64,000 bases of DNA from Pterois miles (Eukaryota; Chordata; Actinopteri; Perciformes; Scorpaenidae). Positions within the stretch are counted from its first letter, which is position 1, and each line of letters opens with the position of its first letter. Location of the stretch: positions 533,501-597,500 of the forward strand of contig CAMQGK010000007.1 of assembly GCA_947000775.1 (NCBI GenBank), in the 5' to 3' direction. Position numbers and translations under genes: made by a program. The notes under the pieces are model-generated. The model was not told where the DNA came from, ran no database searches, and worked only from the letters and a program-made list of their open reading frames with translations. Of this stretch, positions 37,414 to 50,131 are shown one piece after another.

Positions 37414-40282
37414 TTGTTACGTTATATGTTCTAAAACAAAAGCTGAACATTCTGAAATTCTAACGTTGTATGTTCTAAAATAGAAGCTGAACATTCCGGA
37501 ATTTTAATGTCATGTGTTCTAAAATAGAATCTGAACATTTCGAAATGTTAACATCGTGTTCTAAAATAGAAGCTGAACATTCCGGAATTGTAACTTTATA
37601 TGTTCTAAAATAGAAGCTGAACATTCCCTAATTGTAACGTTATATGTTCTAAAACAGAAGCTGAACATTCTGGAATTGTTATGATATATGTTCTAAAATA
37701 GAAGCTGAACATTCCGGAATTTTAACGTTATGTGTTCCAAAATAGAAGCTGAACATTCCGCAATTTTAATGTCATGTGTTCTAAAATAGAAGCGGAACAT
37801 TCTACAATAGTTTCGTTATATGTTCTAAAATAAAAGCTGAACGTTCTGAAATTTAAACATTATATGTTCTAAAATAGAAGCTGAACATTCTGAAATTTTA
37901 ACATTGTCTTCTAAAATAGAAGCTTAACATTCCGGAATTGTTACGTTATAGGTTCTGAAATACAAGCTGAACATTCTGGAATTGTTACGTTTTATGTTCT
38001 AAAATAGAAGCTGAACATTCTGAAATTTTAACGTTGTCTTCTAAAATAGAAGCTTAACATTACAGAATTTAAACGTTATATGTTCTAAAATAGAAGCTGA
38101 ACATTCTGGAATTGTACGTTGTATGTTCTAAAATAGAAGCTGAACATTCTGGAATTTTAATGTCACGTGTTCTGAAATAGAATCTTAACATTCCGTAATT
38201 GTAACGTTAAGTGTTCTAAAATACAAGCTGAACATTCGGGAATTGTACGTTGTATGTTCTAAAATAGAAGCTGAACATTCTGGAATTGTACGTTGTATGT
38301 TCTAAAATAGAAGCTGAAAATTCCGGAATTTTAATGTCATATGTTCTAAAATAGAAGCTGAACATTCTGGAATTTTTACGTTTTATGTTCTAAAATAGAA
38401 GCTGAACATTTTGAAATGTTAACGTTGTGTTCTAAAATAGAAGCTGAACATTCCCGAATTTTAATGTCATGTGTTCTAAAACAGAAGCTGAACATTCTGG
38501 AATTGTTATGTAATATGTTCTAAAATAGAAGCTGAACATTCCGGAATTGTAACGTTATATGTTCTAAAATAGAAGCTGAACATTCCTTAATTGTAACGTT
38601 ATATGTTCTAAAACAGAAGCTGAACATTCTGGAATTGTTATATGTTCTAAAATAGAAGCTGAACATTCCGGAATTTTAACTTTATGTGTTCCAAAATAGA
38701 AGCTGAACATTCCGCAATTTTAATGTCATGTGTTCTAAAATAGAAGCTGAACATTCTGCAATTGTTTCGTTATATGTTCTAAAATAGAAGCTGAACATTC
38801 TGAAATTTTAACGTTGTCTTGTAAAATAGAAGCTTAACATTCCGGAATTGTTACGTTATATGTTCTGAAATAGAAGCTGAACATTCTGGAATTGTTACGT
38901 TTTATGTTCTAAAATAGAAGCTGAACATTCTGGAATTTTAATGTCATGTGTTCTGAAATAGAATCTGAACATTTTGAAATGTTAACGTCGTCTTCTAAAA
39001 TAGAATCTGATCATTCCCTAATTGCAACGTTATATGTTCTAAAACAGAAACTGAACATTCTGGAATTGTCATGTTATATATTCTAAAATAGAAGCTGAAC
39101 ATTCTGGAATTGTTACGTTATATGTTCTAAAATAGAAGATGAATATTCCGGTATTTTAACGTTATGTGTTCTAAAATAGAAGCTGAACATTCCCAAATTT
39201 TAATATCGTGTTCTAAAACAGAAGCTGAACATTCTGGAATTGTTATGTAATATGTTCTAAAATAGGAGCTGAACATTCCGGAATTGTAATGTTATATGTT
39301 CTGAAATAGAAGCTGAACATTCCCTAATTGTAACATTATATGTTCTAAAAATGAAGCTGAACATTCTGGAATTGTTATGTTATATGTTCTAAAATAGAAG
39401 CTGAACATTCCGGAATTTTAACGTTATGTGTTCCAAAATAGAAGCTGAACATTCCGCAATTTTAATGTCATGTGTTCTAAAATAGAAGCTGAACGTTCTG
39501 CAATTGTTTCGTTATATCTTCTAAAAGAAAAGCTGAACGTTCTGAAATTTTAACGTTATATGTTCTAAAATAGAAGCTGAACATTCTGAAATTTTAACGT
39601 TGTCTTCTAAAATAGAAGCTTAACATTCCGGAATTGTTATGTTATATGTTCTGAAATAGAAGCTGAACATTCTGGAATTGTTACGTTTTATGTTCTAAAA
39701 TAGAAGCTGAACATTCTGAAATTTTAACGTTGTCTTCTAAAATAGAAGCTTAACATTCCAGAATTTTAACGTCATATGTTCTAAAATAGAAGCTGAACAT
39801 TCTGGAATTTTAATGTCATGTGTTCTGAAATAGAATCTGAACATTCCGTAATTGTAACGTTAAGTGTTCTAAAATACAAGCTGAACATTCGGGAATTGTA
39901 CGTTGTATGTTCTAAAACAAAACCTGAACATTCTGGAATTGTACGTTGTATGTTCTAAAATAGAAGCTGAACATTCCGGAATTTTAATGTCATGTGTTCT
40001 AAAATAGAAGCTGAACATTTCGAAATGTTAACGTCGTGTTCTAAAATAGAAGCTGAACATTCTGGAATTGTTACTTTATATGTTCTAAAATAGAAGATGA
40101 ATATTCCGGAATTTTAACGTTATGTGTTCTAAAATAGAAGCTGAAAATTCCCGAATTTTAATGTCATGTGTTCTAAAACAAAAGCTGAACATTCTGGAAT
40201 TGTTATGTAATATGTTCTAAAATAGAATCTGAACATTTCGGAATGTTAACATCGTGTTCTAAAATAGAAGCTGAACATTCCG
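37414..40282 (+). repeat. 3,351-bp higher-order repeat, copy 2 (tail replaced)
   Basis: This matches 34063-36931 with very few changes; one is TCTTCTAAAAGAAAAG near 39519 where copy 1 has TCTTCTAAAATAAAAG near 36168. Identity ends about 40282, where CCGGAATTGTAACG replaces CCGCAATTTTAATG and a new partial copy starts. Confidence 0.88.
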
Positions 40283-41795
40283 GAATTGTAACGTTATATG
40301 TTCTAAAATAGAAGCTGAACATTCCCTAATTGTAACGTTATATGTTCTAAAACAGAAGCTGAACATTCTGGAATTGTTATGATATATGTTCTAAAATAGA
40401 AGCTGAACATTCCGGAATTTTAACGTTATGTGTTCCAAAATAGAAGCTGAACATTCCGCAATTTTAATGTCATGTGTTCTAAAATAGAAGCGGAACATTC
40501 TACAATAGTTTCGTTATATGTTCTAAAATAAAAGCTGAACGTTCTGAAATTTAAACATTATATGTTCTAAAATAGAAGCTGAACATTCTGAAATTTTAAC
40601 ATTGTCTTCTAAAATAGAAGCTTAACATTCCGGAATTGTTACGTTATAGGTTCTGAAATACAAGCTGAACATTCTGGAATTGTTACGTTTTATGTTCTAA
40701 AATAGAAGCTGAACATTCTGAAATTTTAACGTTGTCTTCTAAAATAGAAGCTTAACATTACAGAATTTAAACGTTATATGTTCTAAAATAGAAGCTGAAC
40801 ATTCTGGAATTGTACGTTGTATGTTCTAAAATAGAAGCTGAACATTCTGGAATTTTAATGTCACGTGTTCTGAAATAGAATCTTAACATTCCGTAATTGT
40901 AACGTTAAGTGTTCTAAAATACAAGCTGAACATTCGGGAATTGTACGTTGTATGTTCTAAAATAGAAGCTGAACATTCTGGAATTGTACGTTGTATGTTC
41001 TAAAATAGAAGCTGAAAATTCCGGAATTTTAATGTCATATGTTCTAAAATAGAAGCTGAACATTCTGGAATTTTTACGTTTTATGTTCTAAAATAGAAGC
41101 TGAACATTTTGAAATGTTAACGTTGTGTTCTAAAATAGAAGCTGAACATTCCCGAATTTTAATGTCATGTGTTCTAAAACAGAAGCTGAACATTCTGGAA
41201 TTGTTATGTAATATGTTCTAAAATAGAAGCTGAACATTCCGGAATTGTAACGTTATATGTTCTAAAATAGAAGCTGAACATTCCTTAATTGTAACGTTAT
41301 ATGTTCTAAAACAGAAGCTGAACATTCTGGAATTGTTATGTTATATGTTCTAAAATAGAAGCTGAACATTCCGGAATTTTAACTTTATGTGTTCCAAAAT
41401 AGAAGCTGAACATTCCGCAATTTTAATGTCATGTGTTCTAAAATAGAAGCTGAACATTCTGCAATTGTTTCGTTATATGTTCTAAAATAGAAGCTGAACA
41501 TTCTGAAATTTTAACGTTGTCTTCTAAAATAGAAGCTTAACATTCCGGAATTGTTACGTTATATGTTCTGAAATAGAAGCTGAACATTCTGGAATTGTTA
41601 CGTTTTATGTTCTAAAATAGAAGCTGAACATTCTGGAATTTTAATGTCATGTGTTCTGAAATAGAATCTGAACATTTTGAAATGTTAACGTCGTGTTCTA
41701 AAATAGAATCTGATCATTCCCTAATTGTAACGTTATATGTTCTAAAACAGAAACTGAACATTCTGGAATTGTCATGTTATATATTCTAAAATAGA
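40252..41795 (+). repeat. 3,351-bp higher-order repeat, partial copy 3
   Basis: This follows 37552-39090 at offset about 2,698 (GCGGAACATTC at 37792 and 40490). It keeps the full GTTATGTTATATG near 41333 where copies 1 and 2 share a 7-bp deletion. It also reads TCTTCTAAAA near 41520 where they read TCTTGTAAAA. It therefore represents an older state than the pair. Identity fades near 41795. Confidence 0.83.
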
Positions 41796-42838
41796 AGCTG
41801 AACATTCCGGAATTTTAACGTTATGTGTTCCAAAATAGAAGCTGAACATTCCGCAATTTTAATGTCATGTGTTCTAAAATAGAAGCTGAACATTCTGGAA
41901 TTGTTACGTTATATGTTCTAAAATAGAAGATGAATATTCCGGTATTTTAACGTTATGTGTTCTAAAATAGAAGCTGAACATTCTGGAATTGTTACGTTTT
42001 ATGTTCTAAAATAGAAGCTGAACATTCTGAAATTTTAACGTTGTCTTCTAAAATAGAAGCTTAACATTCCAGAATTTTAACGTCATATGTTCTAAAATAG
42101 AAGCTGAACATTCTGGAATTTTAATGTCATGTGTTCTGAAATAGAATCTGAACATTCCGTAATTGTAACGTTAAGTGTTCTAAAATACAAGCTGAACATT
42201 CGGGAATTGTACGTTGTATGTTCTAAAACAAAACCTGAACATTCTGGAATTGTACGTTGTATGTTCTAAAATAGAAGCTGAACATTCCGGAATTTTAATG
42301 TCATGTGTTCTAAAATAGAAGATGAACATTTCGAAATGTTAACGTCGTGTTCTAAAATAGAAGCTGAACATTCTGGAATTGTTACTTTATATGTTCTAAA
42401 ATAGAAGATGAATATTCCGGAATTTTAACGTTATGTGTTCTAAAATAGAAGCTGAAAATTCCCGAATTTTAATGTCATGTGTTCTAAAACAAAAGCTGAA
42501 CATTCTGGAATTGTTATGTAATATGTTCTAAAATAGAATCTGAACATTTCGGAATGTTAACATCGTGTTCTAAAACAGAAGCTGAACATTCCGAAATTGT
42601 AACGTTATATGTTCTAAAATAGAAGCTGAACAATCTGAAATTTTAACGTTGTCTTCTAAAATAGATGCGTAACATTAAAGATTTTTAACGTTATATTTTC
42701 TAAAATAGAAGCTGAACATTCTGGAATTGTACGTTGTATTTTCTAAAATAGAAGCTGAACATTCTGGAATTTTAATGTCATGTGTTCTGAAATAGAATCT
42801 GAACATTCCGTAATTGTAACGTTAAGTGTTCTAAAATA
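41796..42838 (+). repeat. Segment repeated at 45717-46587
   Basis: From about 41965 the order matches 45717 onward at offset 3,751-3,752. Markers are TAACGTCATATG (42078 and 45829), TTCTAAAACAAAACC (42221 and 45972) and the GATGCGTAACATTAAAG monomer near 42664 and 46415. The related ATCAAAGATTTTTAACG monomers at 1.34, 7.02, 9.76 and 12.81 kb show that this order is a diverged cousin of part of the 2.74-kb unit. Confidence 0.8.
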
Positions 42839-44865
42839 GAAGCTGAACATTCTGGAATTGTACGTTGTCTGTTCTAAAATAGAAGCTGAACATTCTGGAA
42901 TTTTAATGTCATGTGTTCTAAAACAGAAGCTGAACATTCTTGAATTGTTATGTAATATGTTCTAAAATAGAAGCTGAACATTCCGGAATTGTAACGTTAT
43001 ATGTTCTAAAACAGAAGCTGAACATTCTGGAATTTTTATGTTATATGTTCTAAAATAGAAGCTGAACATTCCCGAATTGTAACGTTATATGTTCTAAACC
43101 AGAAGCTGAACATTCTGGAATTGTTATGTTATATGTTCTAAAATAGAAGCTGAACATTCCGGAATTTTAACTTTATGTGTTCCAAAATAGAAGCTGAACA
43201 TTCCGCAATTTTAATGTCATGTGTTCTAAAATAGAAGCTGAACATTCCGCAATTGTAATGTCATGTGTTCTAAAACAGAAGCTGAACATTCTGGAATTGT
43301 TATGTTATATGTTCTAAAAGAGAAGCTGAACATTCCGGAATTTTAACGTCATGTGTTCCAAAATAGAAGCTGAACATTCCGCAATTTTAATGTCATGTGT
43401 TCTAAAATAGAAGCTGAACATTCTACAATAGTTTCGTTATATGTTCTAAAATAAAAGCTGAACGTTCTGAAATTTAAACATTATATGTTCTAAAATAGAA
43501 GCTGAACATTCTGAAATTTTAACATTGTCTTCTAAAATACAAGCTGAACATTCGGGAATTGTACGTTGTATGTTCTAAAATACAAGATGAATATTCCGGA
43601 ATTTTAACGTTATGTGTTCTAAAATAGAAGCTGAACATTCCCTAATTTTAATGTCATGTGTTCTAAAACACAAGCTGAACATTCTGGAATTGTTATGTAA
43701 TATGTTCTAAAATAGAAGCTGAAAATTCCCGAATTGTAACGTTATATGTTGTAAAATAGAATCTGTACATTTTGAAATGTTAACGTCGTGTTCTAAAATA
43801 GAATCTGAACATTCCCTAATTGTAACGTTATATGTTCTAAAACAGAAGCTGAACATTCTGGAATTGTCATGTTATATGTTCTAAAATAGAAGCTGAACAT
43901 TCCGGAATTTTAATGTCATGTGTTCTAAAATAGAAGCTGAACATTCTGCAATTGTTACGTTATATGTTCTAAAGCAAAAGCTGAACATTCTGAAATTCTA
44001 ACGTTATATGTTGTAAAATAGAAGCTGAACATTCTGGAATTTTACGTTGTATGTTCTAAAATAGAAGCTGAACATTCCGGAATTTTAATGTCATGTGTTC
44101 TAAAATAGAATCTGAACATTTCAAAATGTTAACATCGTGTTCTAAAATAGAAGCTGAACATTCCGGAATTGTAACGTTATATGTTCTAAAATAGAAGCTG
44201 AACATTCTCTAATTGTAACGTTATATGTTCTAAAACAGAAGCTGAACATTCTGGAATTGTTATGATATATGTTCTAAAATAGAAGCTGAACATTCCGGAA
44301 TTTTAACGTTATGTGTTCCAAAATAGAAGCTGAACATTCCGCAATTTTAATGTCATGTGTTCTAAAATAGAAGCTGAACATTCTACAATAGTTTCGTTAT
44401 ATGTTCTAAAATAAAAGCTGAACGTTCTGAAATTTAAACATTATATGTTCTAAAATAGAAGCTGAACATTCTGAAATTTTAACATTGTCTTCTAAAATAG
44501 AAGCTTAACATTCCGGAATTGTTACGTTATAGGTTCTGAAATAGAAGCTGAACATTCTGGAATTGTTACGTTTTATGTTCTAAAATAGAAGCTGAACATT
44601 TTGAAATTTTAACGTTGTCTTCTAAAATAGAAGCTTAACGTTACAGAATTTAAACATTATATGTTCTAAAATAGAAGCTGAACATTCTGGAATTGTACGT
44701 TGTATGTTCTAAAATAGAAGCTGAACATTCTGGAATTTTAATGTCACGTGTTCTGAAATAGAATCTTAACATTCCGTAATTGTAACGTTAAGTGTTCTAA
44801 AATACAAGCTGAACATTCGGGAATTGTACGTTGTATGTTCTAAAATAGAAGCTGAACATTCTGGA
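42839..44865 (+). repeat. Second copy of the 32950-34880 segment
   Basis: This is the downstream partner at about +9,890 bp. Private changes include TTCTAAAGCAAAAGC near 43969, TTCTAAAAGAGAAGC near 43313 and GCTTAACGTTACAG near 44632. It keeps the GTTGTAAAATAG monomer near 44009 that is missing upstream. It ends near 44865, where TTATGTTATATG replaces GTACGTTGTATG. Confidence 0.78.
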
Positions 44866-45716
44866 ATTGTTATGTTATATGTTCTAAAATAGAAGCTGAA
44901 CATTCCGCAATTTTAATGTCATGTGTTCTAAAATAGAAGCTGAACATTCTGCAATTGTTTCGTTATATGTTCTAAAATAGAAGCTGAACATTCTGAAATT
45001 TTAACGTTGTCTTCTAAAATAGAAGCTTAACATTCCGGAATTGTTACGTTATATGTTCTGAAATAGAAGCTGAACATTCTGGAATTGTTACGTTTTATGT
45101 TCTAAAATAGAAGCTGAACATTCTGGAATTTTAATGTCATGTGTTCTGAAATAGAATCTGAACATTTTGAAATGTTAACGTCGTGTTCTAAAATAGAATC
45201 TGATCATTCCCTAATTGTAACGTTATATGTTCTAAAACAGAAACTGAACATTCTGGAATTGTCATGTTATATGTTCTAAAATAGAAGCTGAACATTCCGG
45301 AATTTTAACGTTATGTGTTCCAAAATAGAAGCTGAACATTCCGCAATTTTAATGTCATGTGTTCTAAAATAGAAGCTGAACATTCTGGAATTGTTACGTT
45401 ATATGTTCTAAAATAGAAGATGAATATTCCGGTATTTTAACGTTATGTGTTCTAAAATAGAAGCTGAACATTCCGGAATTTTAACGTTATGTGTTCCAAA
45501 ATAGAAGCTGAACATTCCGCAATTTTAATGTCATGTGTTCTAAAATAGAAGCTGAACGTTCTGCAATTGTTTCGTTATATCTTCTAAAATAAAAGCTGAA
45601 CGTGCTGAAATTTTAACGTTATATGTTCTAAAATAGAAGCTGAACATTCTGAAATTTTAACGTTGTCTTCTAAAATAGAAGCTTAACATTCCGGAATTGT
45701 TATGTTATATGTTCTG
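44866..45716 (+). repeat. Mosaic satellite stretch
   Basis: 45000-45470 follows the order at about 41.50-41.98 kb, with the GAATCTGATCATTCCC monomer near 45196. 45480-45716 follows about 39.41-39.66 kb, with TATCTTCTAAAATAAAAG near 45578. No other element is present. Confidence 0.72.
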
Positions 45717-46587
45717 AAATAGAAGCTGAACATTCTGGAATTGTTACGTTTTATGTTCTAAAATAGAAGCTGAACATTCTGAAATTTTAACGTTGTCTTC
45801 TAAAATAGAAGCTTAACATTCCAGAATTTTAACGTCATATGTTCTAAAATAGAAGCTGAACATTCTGGAATTTTAATCTCATGTGTTCTGAAATAGAATC
45901 TGAACATTCCGTAATTGTAACGTTAAGTGTTCTAAAATACAAGCTGAACATTCGGGAATTGTACGTTGTATGTTCTAAAACAAAACCGGAACATTCTGGA
46001 ATTGTACGTTGTATGTTGTAAAATAGAAGCTGAACATTCCGGAATTTTAATGTCATGTGTTCTAAAATAGAAGCTGAACATTTCGAAATGTTAACGTCGT
46101 GTTCTAAAATAGAAGCTGAACATTCTGGAATTGTGACTTTATATGTTCTAAAATAGAAGATGAATATTCCGGAATTTTAACGTTATGTGTTCTAAAATAG
46201 AAGCTGAAAATTCCCGAATTTTAATGTCATGTGTTCTAAAACAAAAGCTGAACATTCTGGAATTGTTATGTAATATGTTCTAAAATAGAATCTGAACATT
46301 TCGGAATGTTAACATCGTGTTCTAAAACAGAAGCCGAACATTCCGAAATTGTAACGTTATATGTTCTAAAATAGAAGCTGAACAATCTGAAATTTTAACG
46401 TTGTCTTCTAAAATAGATGCGTAACATTAAAGATTTTTAACGTTATATTTTCTAAAATAGAAGCTGAACATTCTGGAATTGTACGTTGTATTTTCTAAAA
46501 TAGAAGCTGAACATTCTGGAATTTTAATGTCATGTGTTCTGAAATAGAATCTGAACATTCCGTAATTGTAACGTTAAGTGTTCTAAA
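45717..46587 (+). repeat. Second copy of the 41965-42835 segment
   Basis: It keeps the order of 41965-42835 at offset about 3,752. Private changes are CAAAACCGGAAC near 45980, ATGTTGTAAAATAG near 46014 and AGAAGCCGAAC near 46329. Confidence 0.8.
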
Positions 46588-47403
46588 ATACAAGCTGAAC
46601 ATTCGGGAATTGTACGTTGTATGTTCTAAAATAGAAGCTGAACATTCCGGAATTTTAACTTTATGTGTTCCAAAATAGAAGCTGAACATTCCGCAATTTT
46701 AATGTCCTGTGTTCTAAAATAGAAGCTCAACATTCTGCAATTGTTTCGTTATATGTTCTAAAATAGAAGCTGAACGTTCCCTAATTGTAACGTTATATGT
46801 TCTAAAACAGAAACTGAACATTCGGGAATTGTACGTTGTATGTTCTAAAATAGAAGCTGAACATTCCAGAATTTTAACGTTATGTGTTCTAAAATAGAAG
46901 CTGAACATTCCCGAATTTTAATGTCATGTGTTCTAAAACAAAAACTGAACATTCTGGAATTGTTATGTAATATGTTCTAAAATAGAAGCTGAACATTCCA
47001 GAATTGTAACGTTATATGTTCTAAAATAGATGCTGAACATTCCCTAATTGTAACGTTTTATGTTCTAAAACAGAAGCTGAACATTCTGCAATTGTTTCGT
47101 TATATGTTCTAAAATAGAAGCTGAACATTCTGAAATTTTAACGTTGTCTTCTAAAATAGAAGCTTAACATTCCGGAATTGTTACGTTATATGTTCTGAAA
47201 TAGAAGCTGAACATTCTGGAATTGTTATGTTTTATGTTCTAAAATAGAAGCTGAACATTCTGGAATTTTAATGTCATGTGTTCTGAAATAGAATCTGAAC
47301 ATTTTGAAATGTTAACGTCGTGTTCTAAAATAGAATCTGAACATTCCCTAATTGTAACGTTATATGTTCTAAAATAGAAGCTGAACATTCTGGAATTGTT
47401 ACG
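46588..47403 (+). repeat. Mosaic satellite stretch before the 744-bp duplication
   Basis: Ordinary 42-44-bp monomers are rearranged. Private forms include AATGTCCTGTG near 46704 and AATAGATGCTGAAC near 47026. 47070-47340 follows the order at about 41.45-41.72 kb. No gene or insertion is visible. Confidence 0.72.
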
Positions 47404-48147
47404 TTATATGTTCTAAAATAGAAGCTGAACATTCCGGAATTTTAACGTTATGTGTTCTAAAATAGAAGCTGAACATTCCGGAATTTTAATATCATGTGTT
47501 CTAAAATAGAAGCTGAACATTCCGGAATTTTAACGTTAAGTGTTCTAAAATAGAAGCTGAACATTATGGAATTGTTATGTAATATGTTCTAAAATAGAAT
47601 CTGAACATTTCGAAATGTTAACATCGTGTTCTAAAATAGAAGCTGAACATTCTGTAATTGTTACGTTATATGTTCTAAAATAGAAGATGAATATTCCGGA
47701 ATTTTAACGTTATGTGTTCTAAAATAGAAGCTGAACATTCTGGAATTGTTATGTAATATGTTCTAAAATAGAAGCTGAACATTCTGGAATTGTTACATTT
47801 GACGTTCTAAAACAGAAGCTGAACATTCCGAAATTGTAACGTTATATGTTCTAAAATAGAAGCTGAACAGTCTGAAATTTTAACGTTGTCTTCTAAAATA
47901 GAAGCGTAACATTACAGAATTTTAATGTCATATGTTCTATAAGAAAAGCTGAACATTCTGGAATTGTTATGTTATATGTTCTAAAATAGAAGCTGAACAT
48001 TCCGGAATTTTAACGTTATGTGTTCCAAAATAGAAGCTGAACATTCCGCAATTTTAATGTCATGTGTTCTAAAATAGAAGCTGAACATTCTACAATAGTT
48101 TCGTTATATGTTCTAAAATAAAAGCTGAACGTTCTGAAATTTAAACA
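47404..48147 (+). repeat. 744-bp tandem duplication, copy 1
   Basis: This is about 17 monomers. Markers recur 744 bp later: AATATCATGTG (47488 and 48232), GTTACATTTGACG (near 47790 and 48534) and TCTATAAGAAAAGC (AAGAAAAGC at 47941 and 48685). A private change is ACATTATGGAATTG near 47562, where copy 2 has the common ACATTCTGGAATTG. Confidence 0.88.
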
Positions 48148-48891
48148 TTATATGTTCTAAAATAGAAGCTGAACATTCCGGAATTTTAACGTTATGTGTT
48201 CTAAAATAGAAGCTGAACATTCCGGAATTTTAATATCATGTGTTCTAAAATAGAAGCTGAACATTCCGGAATTTTAACGTGAAGTGTTCTAAAATAGAAG
48301 CTGAACATTCTGGAATTGTTATGTAATATGTTCTAAAATAGAATCTGAACATTTCGAAATGTTAACATCGTGTTCTAAAATAGAAGCTGAACATTCTGTA
48401 ATTGTTACGTTATATGTTCTAAAATAGAAGATGAATATTCCGGAATTTTAACGTTATGTGTTCTAAAATAGAAGCTGAACATTCTGGAATTGTTATGTAA
48501 TATGTTCTAAAATAGAAGCTGAACATTCTGGAATTGTTACATTTGACGTTCTAAAACAGAAGCTGAACATTCCGAAATTGTAACGTTATATGTTCTAAAA
48601 TAGAAGCTGAACAGTCTGAAATTTTAACGTTGTCTTCTAAAATAGAAGCGTAACATTACAGAATTTTAATGTCATATGTTCTATAAGAAAAGCTGAACAT
48701 TCTGGAATTGTTATGTTATATTTTATAAAATAGAAGCTGAACATTCCGGAATTTTAACGTTATGTGTTCCAAAATAGAAGCTGAACATTCCGCAATTTTA
48801 ATGTCATGTGTTCTAAAATAGAAGCTGAACATTCTACAATAGTTTCGTTATATGTTCTAAAATAAAAGCTGAACGTTCTGAAATTTAAACA
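48148..48891 (+). repeat. 744-bp tandem duplication, copy 2
   Basis: This is nearly identical to copy 1. Visible differences are AACGTGAAGTG near 48277 against AACGTTAAGTG, and TTATATTTTATAAAATAG near 48715 against TTATATGTTCTAAAATAG. It marks the right end of the strongly homogenised part of the array. Confidence 0.88.
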
Positions 48892-49373
48892 TTATATGTT
48901 CTAAAATAGAAGCTGAACATTCTGAAATTTTAACATTGTCTTCTAAAATACAAGCTGATCATTGGGGAATTGTACGTTGTATGTTCTAAAATAGAAGATG
49001 AATATTCCGGAATTTTAACGTTATGTGTTCTAAAATAGAAGCTGAACATTCCCGAATTTTAATGTCATGTGTTCTAAAACAGAAGCTGAACATTCTGGAA
49101 TTGTTATGTTATATGTTCTAAATAGAAGCTGAACATTCCGGAATTTTAATGTCATGTGTTCTGAAATAGAATCTGAACATTCCGTAATTGTAGCGTTATG
49201 TGTTCTAAAATACAAGCTGAACATTCGGGAATTGTTACATTATATGTTCAAAAATAGAACCTTAACATTCTGGAATTTTAACGTTATATGTTCTAAAATA
49301 GAAGCTGAACATTCTGGAATTTTAACGTTATATGTTCTAAAATAGACGCTGAACATTCTGATATTTTATCGTC

Positions 49374-49389
49374 TTGTTCTCAAGAACAA
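49374..49389. repeat. Inverted repeat TTGTTCT-CA-AGAACAA in a divergent monomer
   Basis: Seven-base arms TTGTTCT and AGAACAA are separated by two bases. This monomer replaces the usual TAAAATAGAAGC by CAAGAACAAAAC and so turns the start of the unit into a tight dyad. Related monomers lie at 50118, 50642, 51214, 57750, 63183 and 63752. No function is claimed. Confidence 0.75.
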
Positions 49390-50117
49390 AACTGAACATT
49401 CCGGAATTGTAAAGTTATATATTCCAAAATAGAAGCTGAACATTCCGAAATTTTAAAGTTGTCTTCTAAAATAGAAGCTGAACATTCCTGAATTTTAACG
49501 TCATGTGTTCTAAAATTGAAGCTCAACATTCTACAATTGTTACGTTTGACGTTCTAAAACAGATGCTGAACATTCCGAAATTGTAACGTTATACGTTCTA
49601 AAATAGAAGCTGAACATTCCTGAATTTTAACCTTGTGTGTTCTAAAATAAAAGCTGAACATTCTCGAATTTTAATGTCACATGCTCCAAAACAGAAGCTG
49701 AACATTCTGTAATTTTAACGTTATATGTTCTAAAATAGAAGCTGAACATTCTGGAATTGTTACATTATATGTTCTAAAATAGAAGCTGAACATTTCAGAA
49801 TTTTAATGTCATGTGTTCTAAAATAGAATCTGAACATTTCAAAATGTTAACGTCGTGTTCTAAAATAGAAGCTGAACATTCTGGAATTGTTACGTTATAT
49901 GTTCTAAAATAGAAGATGAATATTCCGGAATTTTAACGTTATGTGTTCTCAAATAGAAGCTGAACATTCTGGAATTGTTACATTTGACGTTCTAAAACAG
50001 AAGCTGAACATTCCGAAATTGTAAGGTTATATGTTCTAACATAGAAGCTGAAAATTCCAGAATTGTTACGTTATATGTTTTAAAATAGAAGCTGAACACT
50101 CTGGAATTTTAGCTTTG

Positions 50118-50131
50118 TGTTCTAAAGAACA
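50118..50131. repeat. Inverted repeat TGTTCT-AA-AGAACA
   Basis: Perfect 6-bp arms are separated by AA, in a monomer ending in ACAAAACTGAACATTCC. The same 14 bases recur at 50642-50655 and 57750-57763. Imperfect relatives are at 51214 (TGTTCGAAAGAACA), 63183 (TATTCT arm) and 63752 (GTACA arm). The arms resemble steroid-receptor half-sites, but the 2-bp spacing is not the 3-bp spacing of a classical element. Confidence 0.75.

Noticed and set aside
46600..46625. CENP-B box in the TTCGGGAATTGTACG monomers
   Set aside because: The TTCG start matches, but the required A and CGGG positions of nTTCGnnnnAnnCGGGn are not met on either strand.
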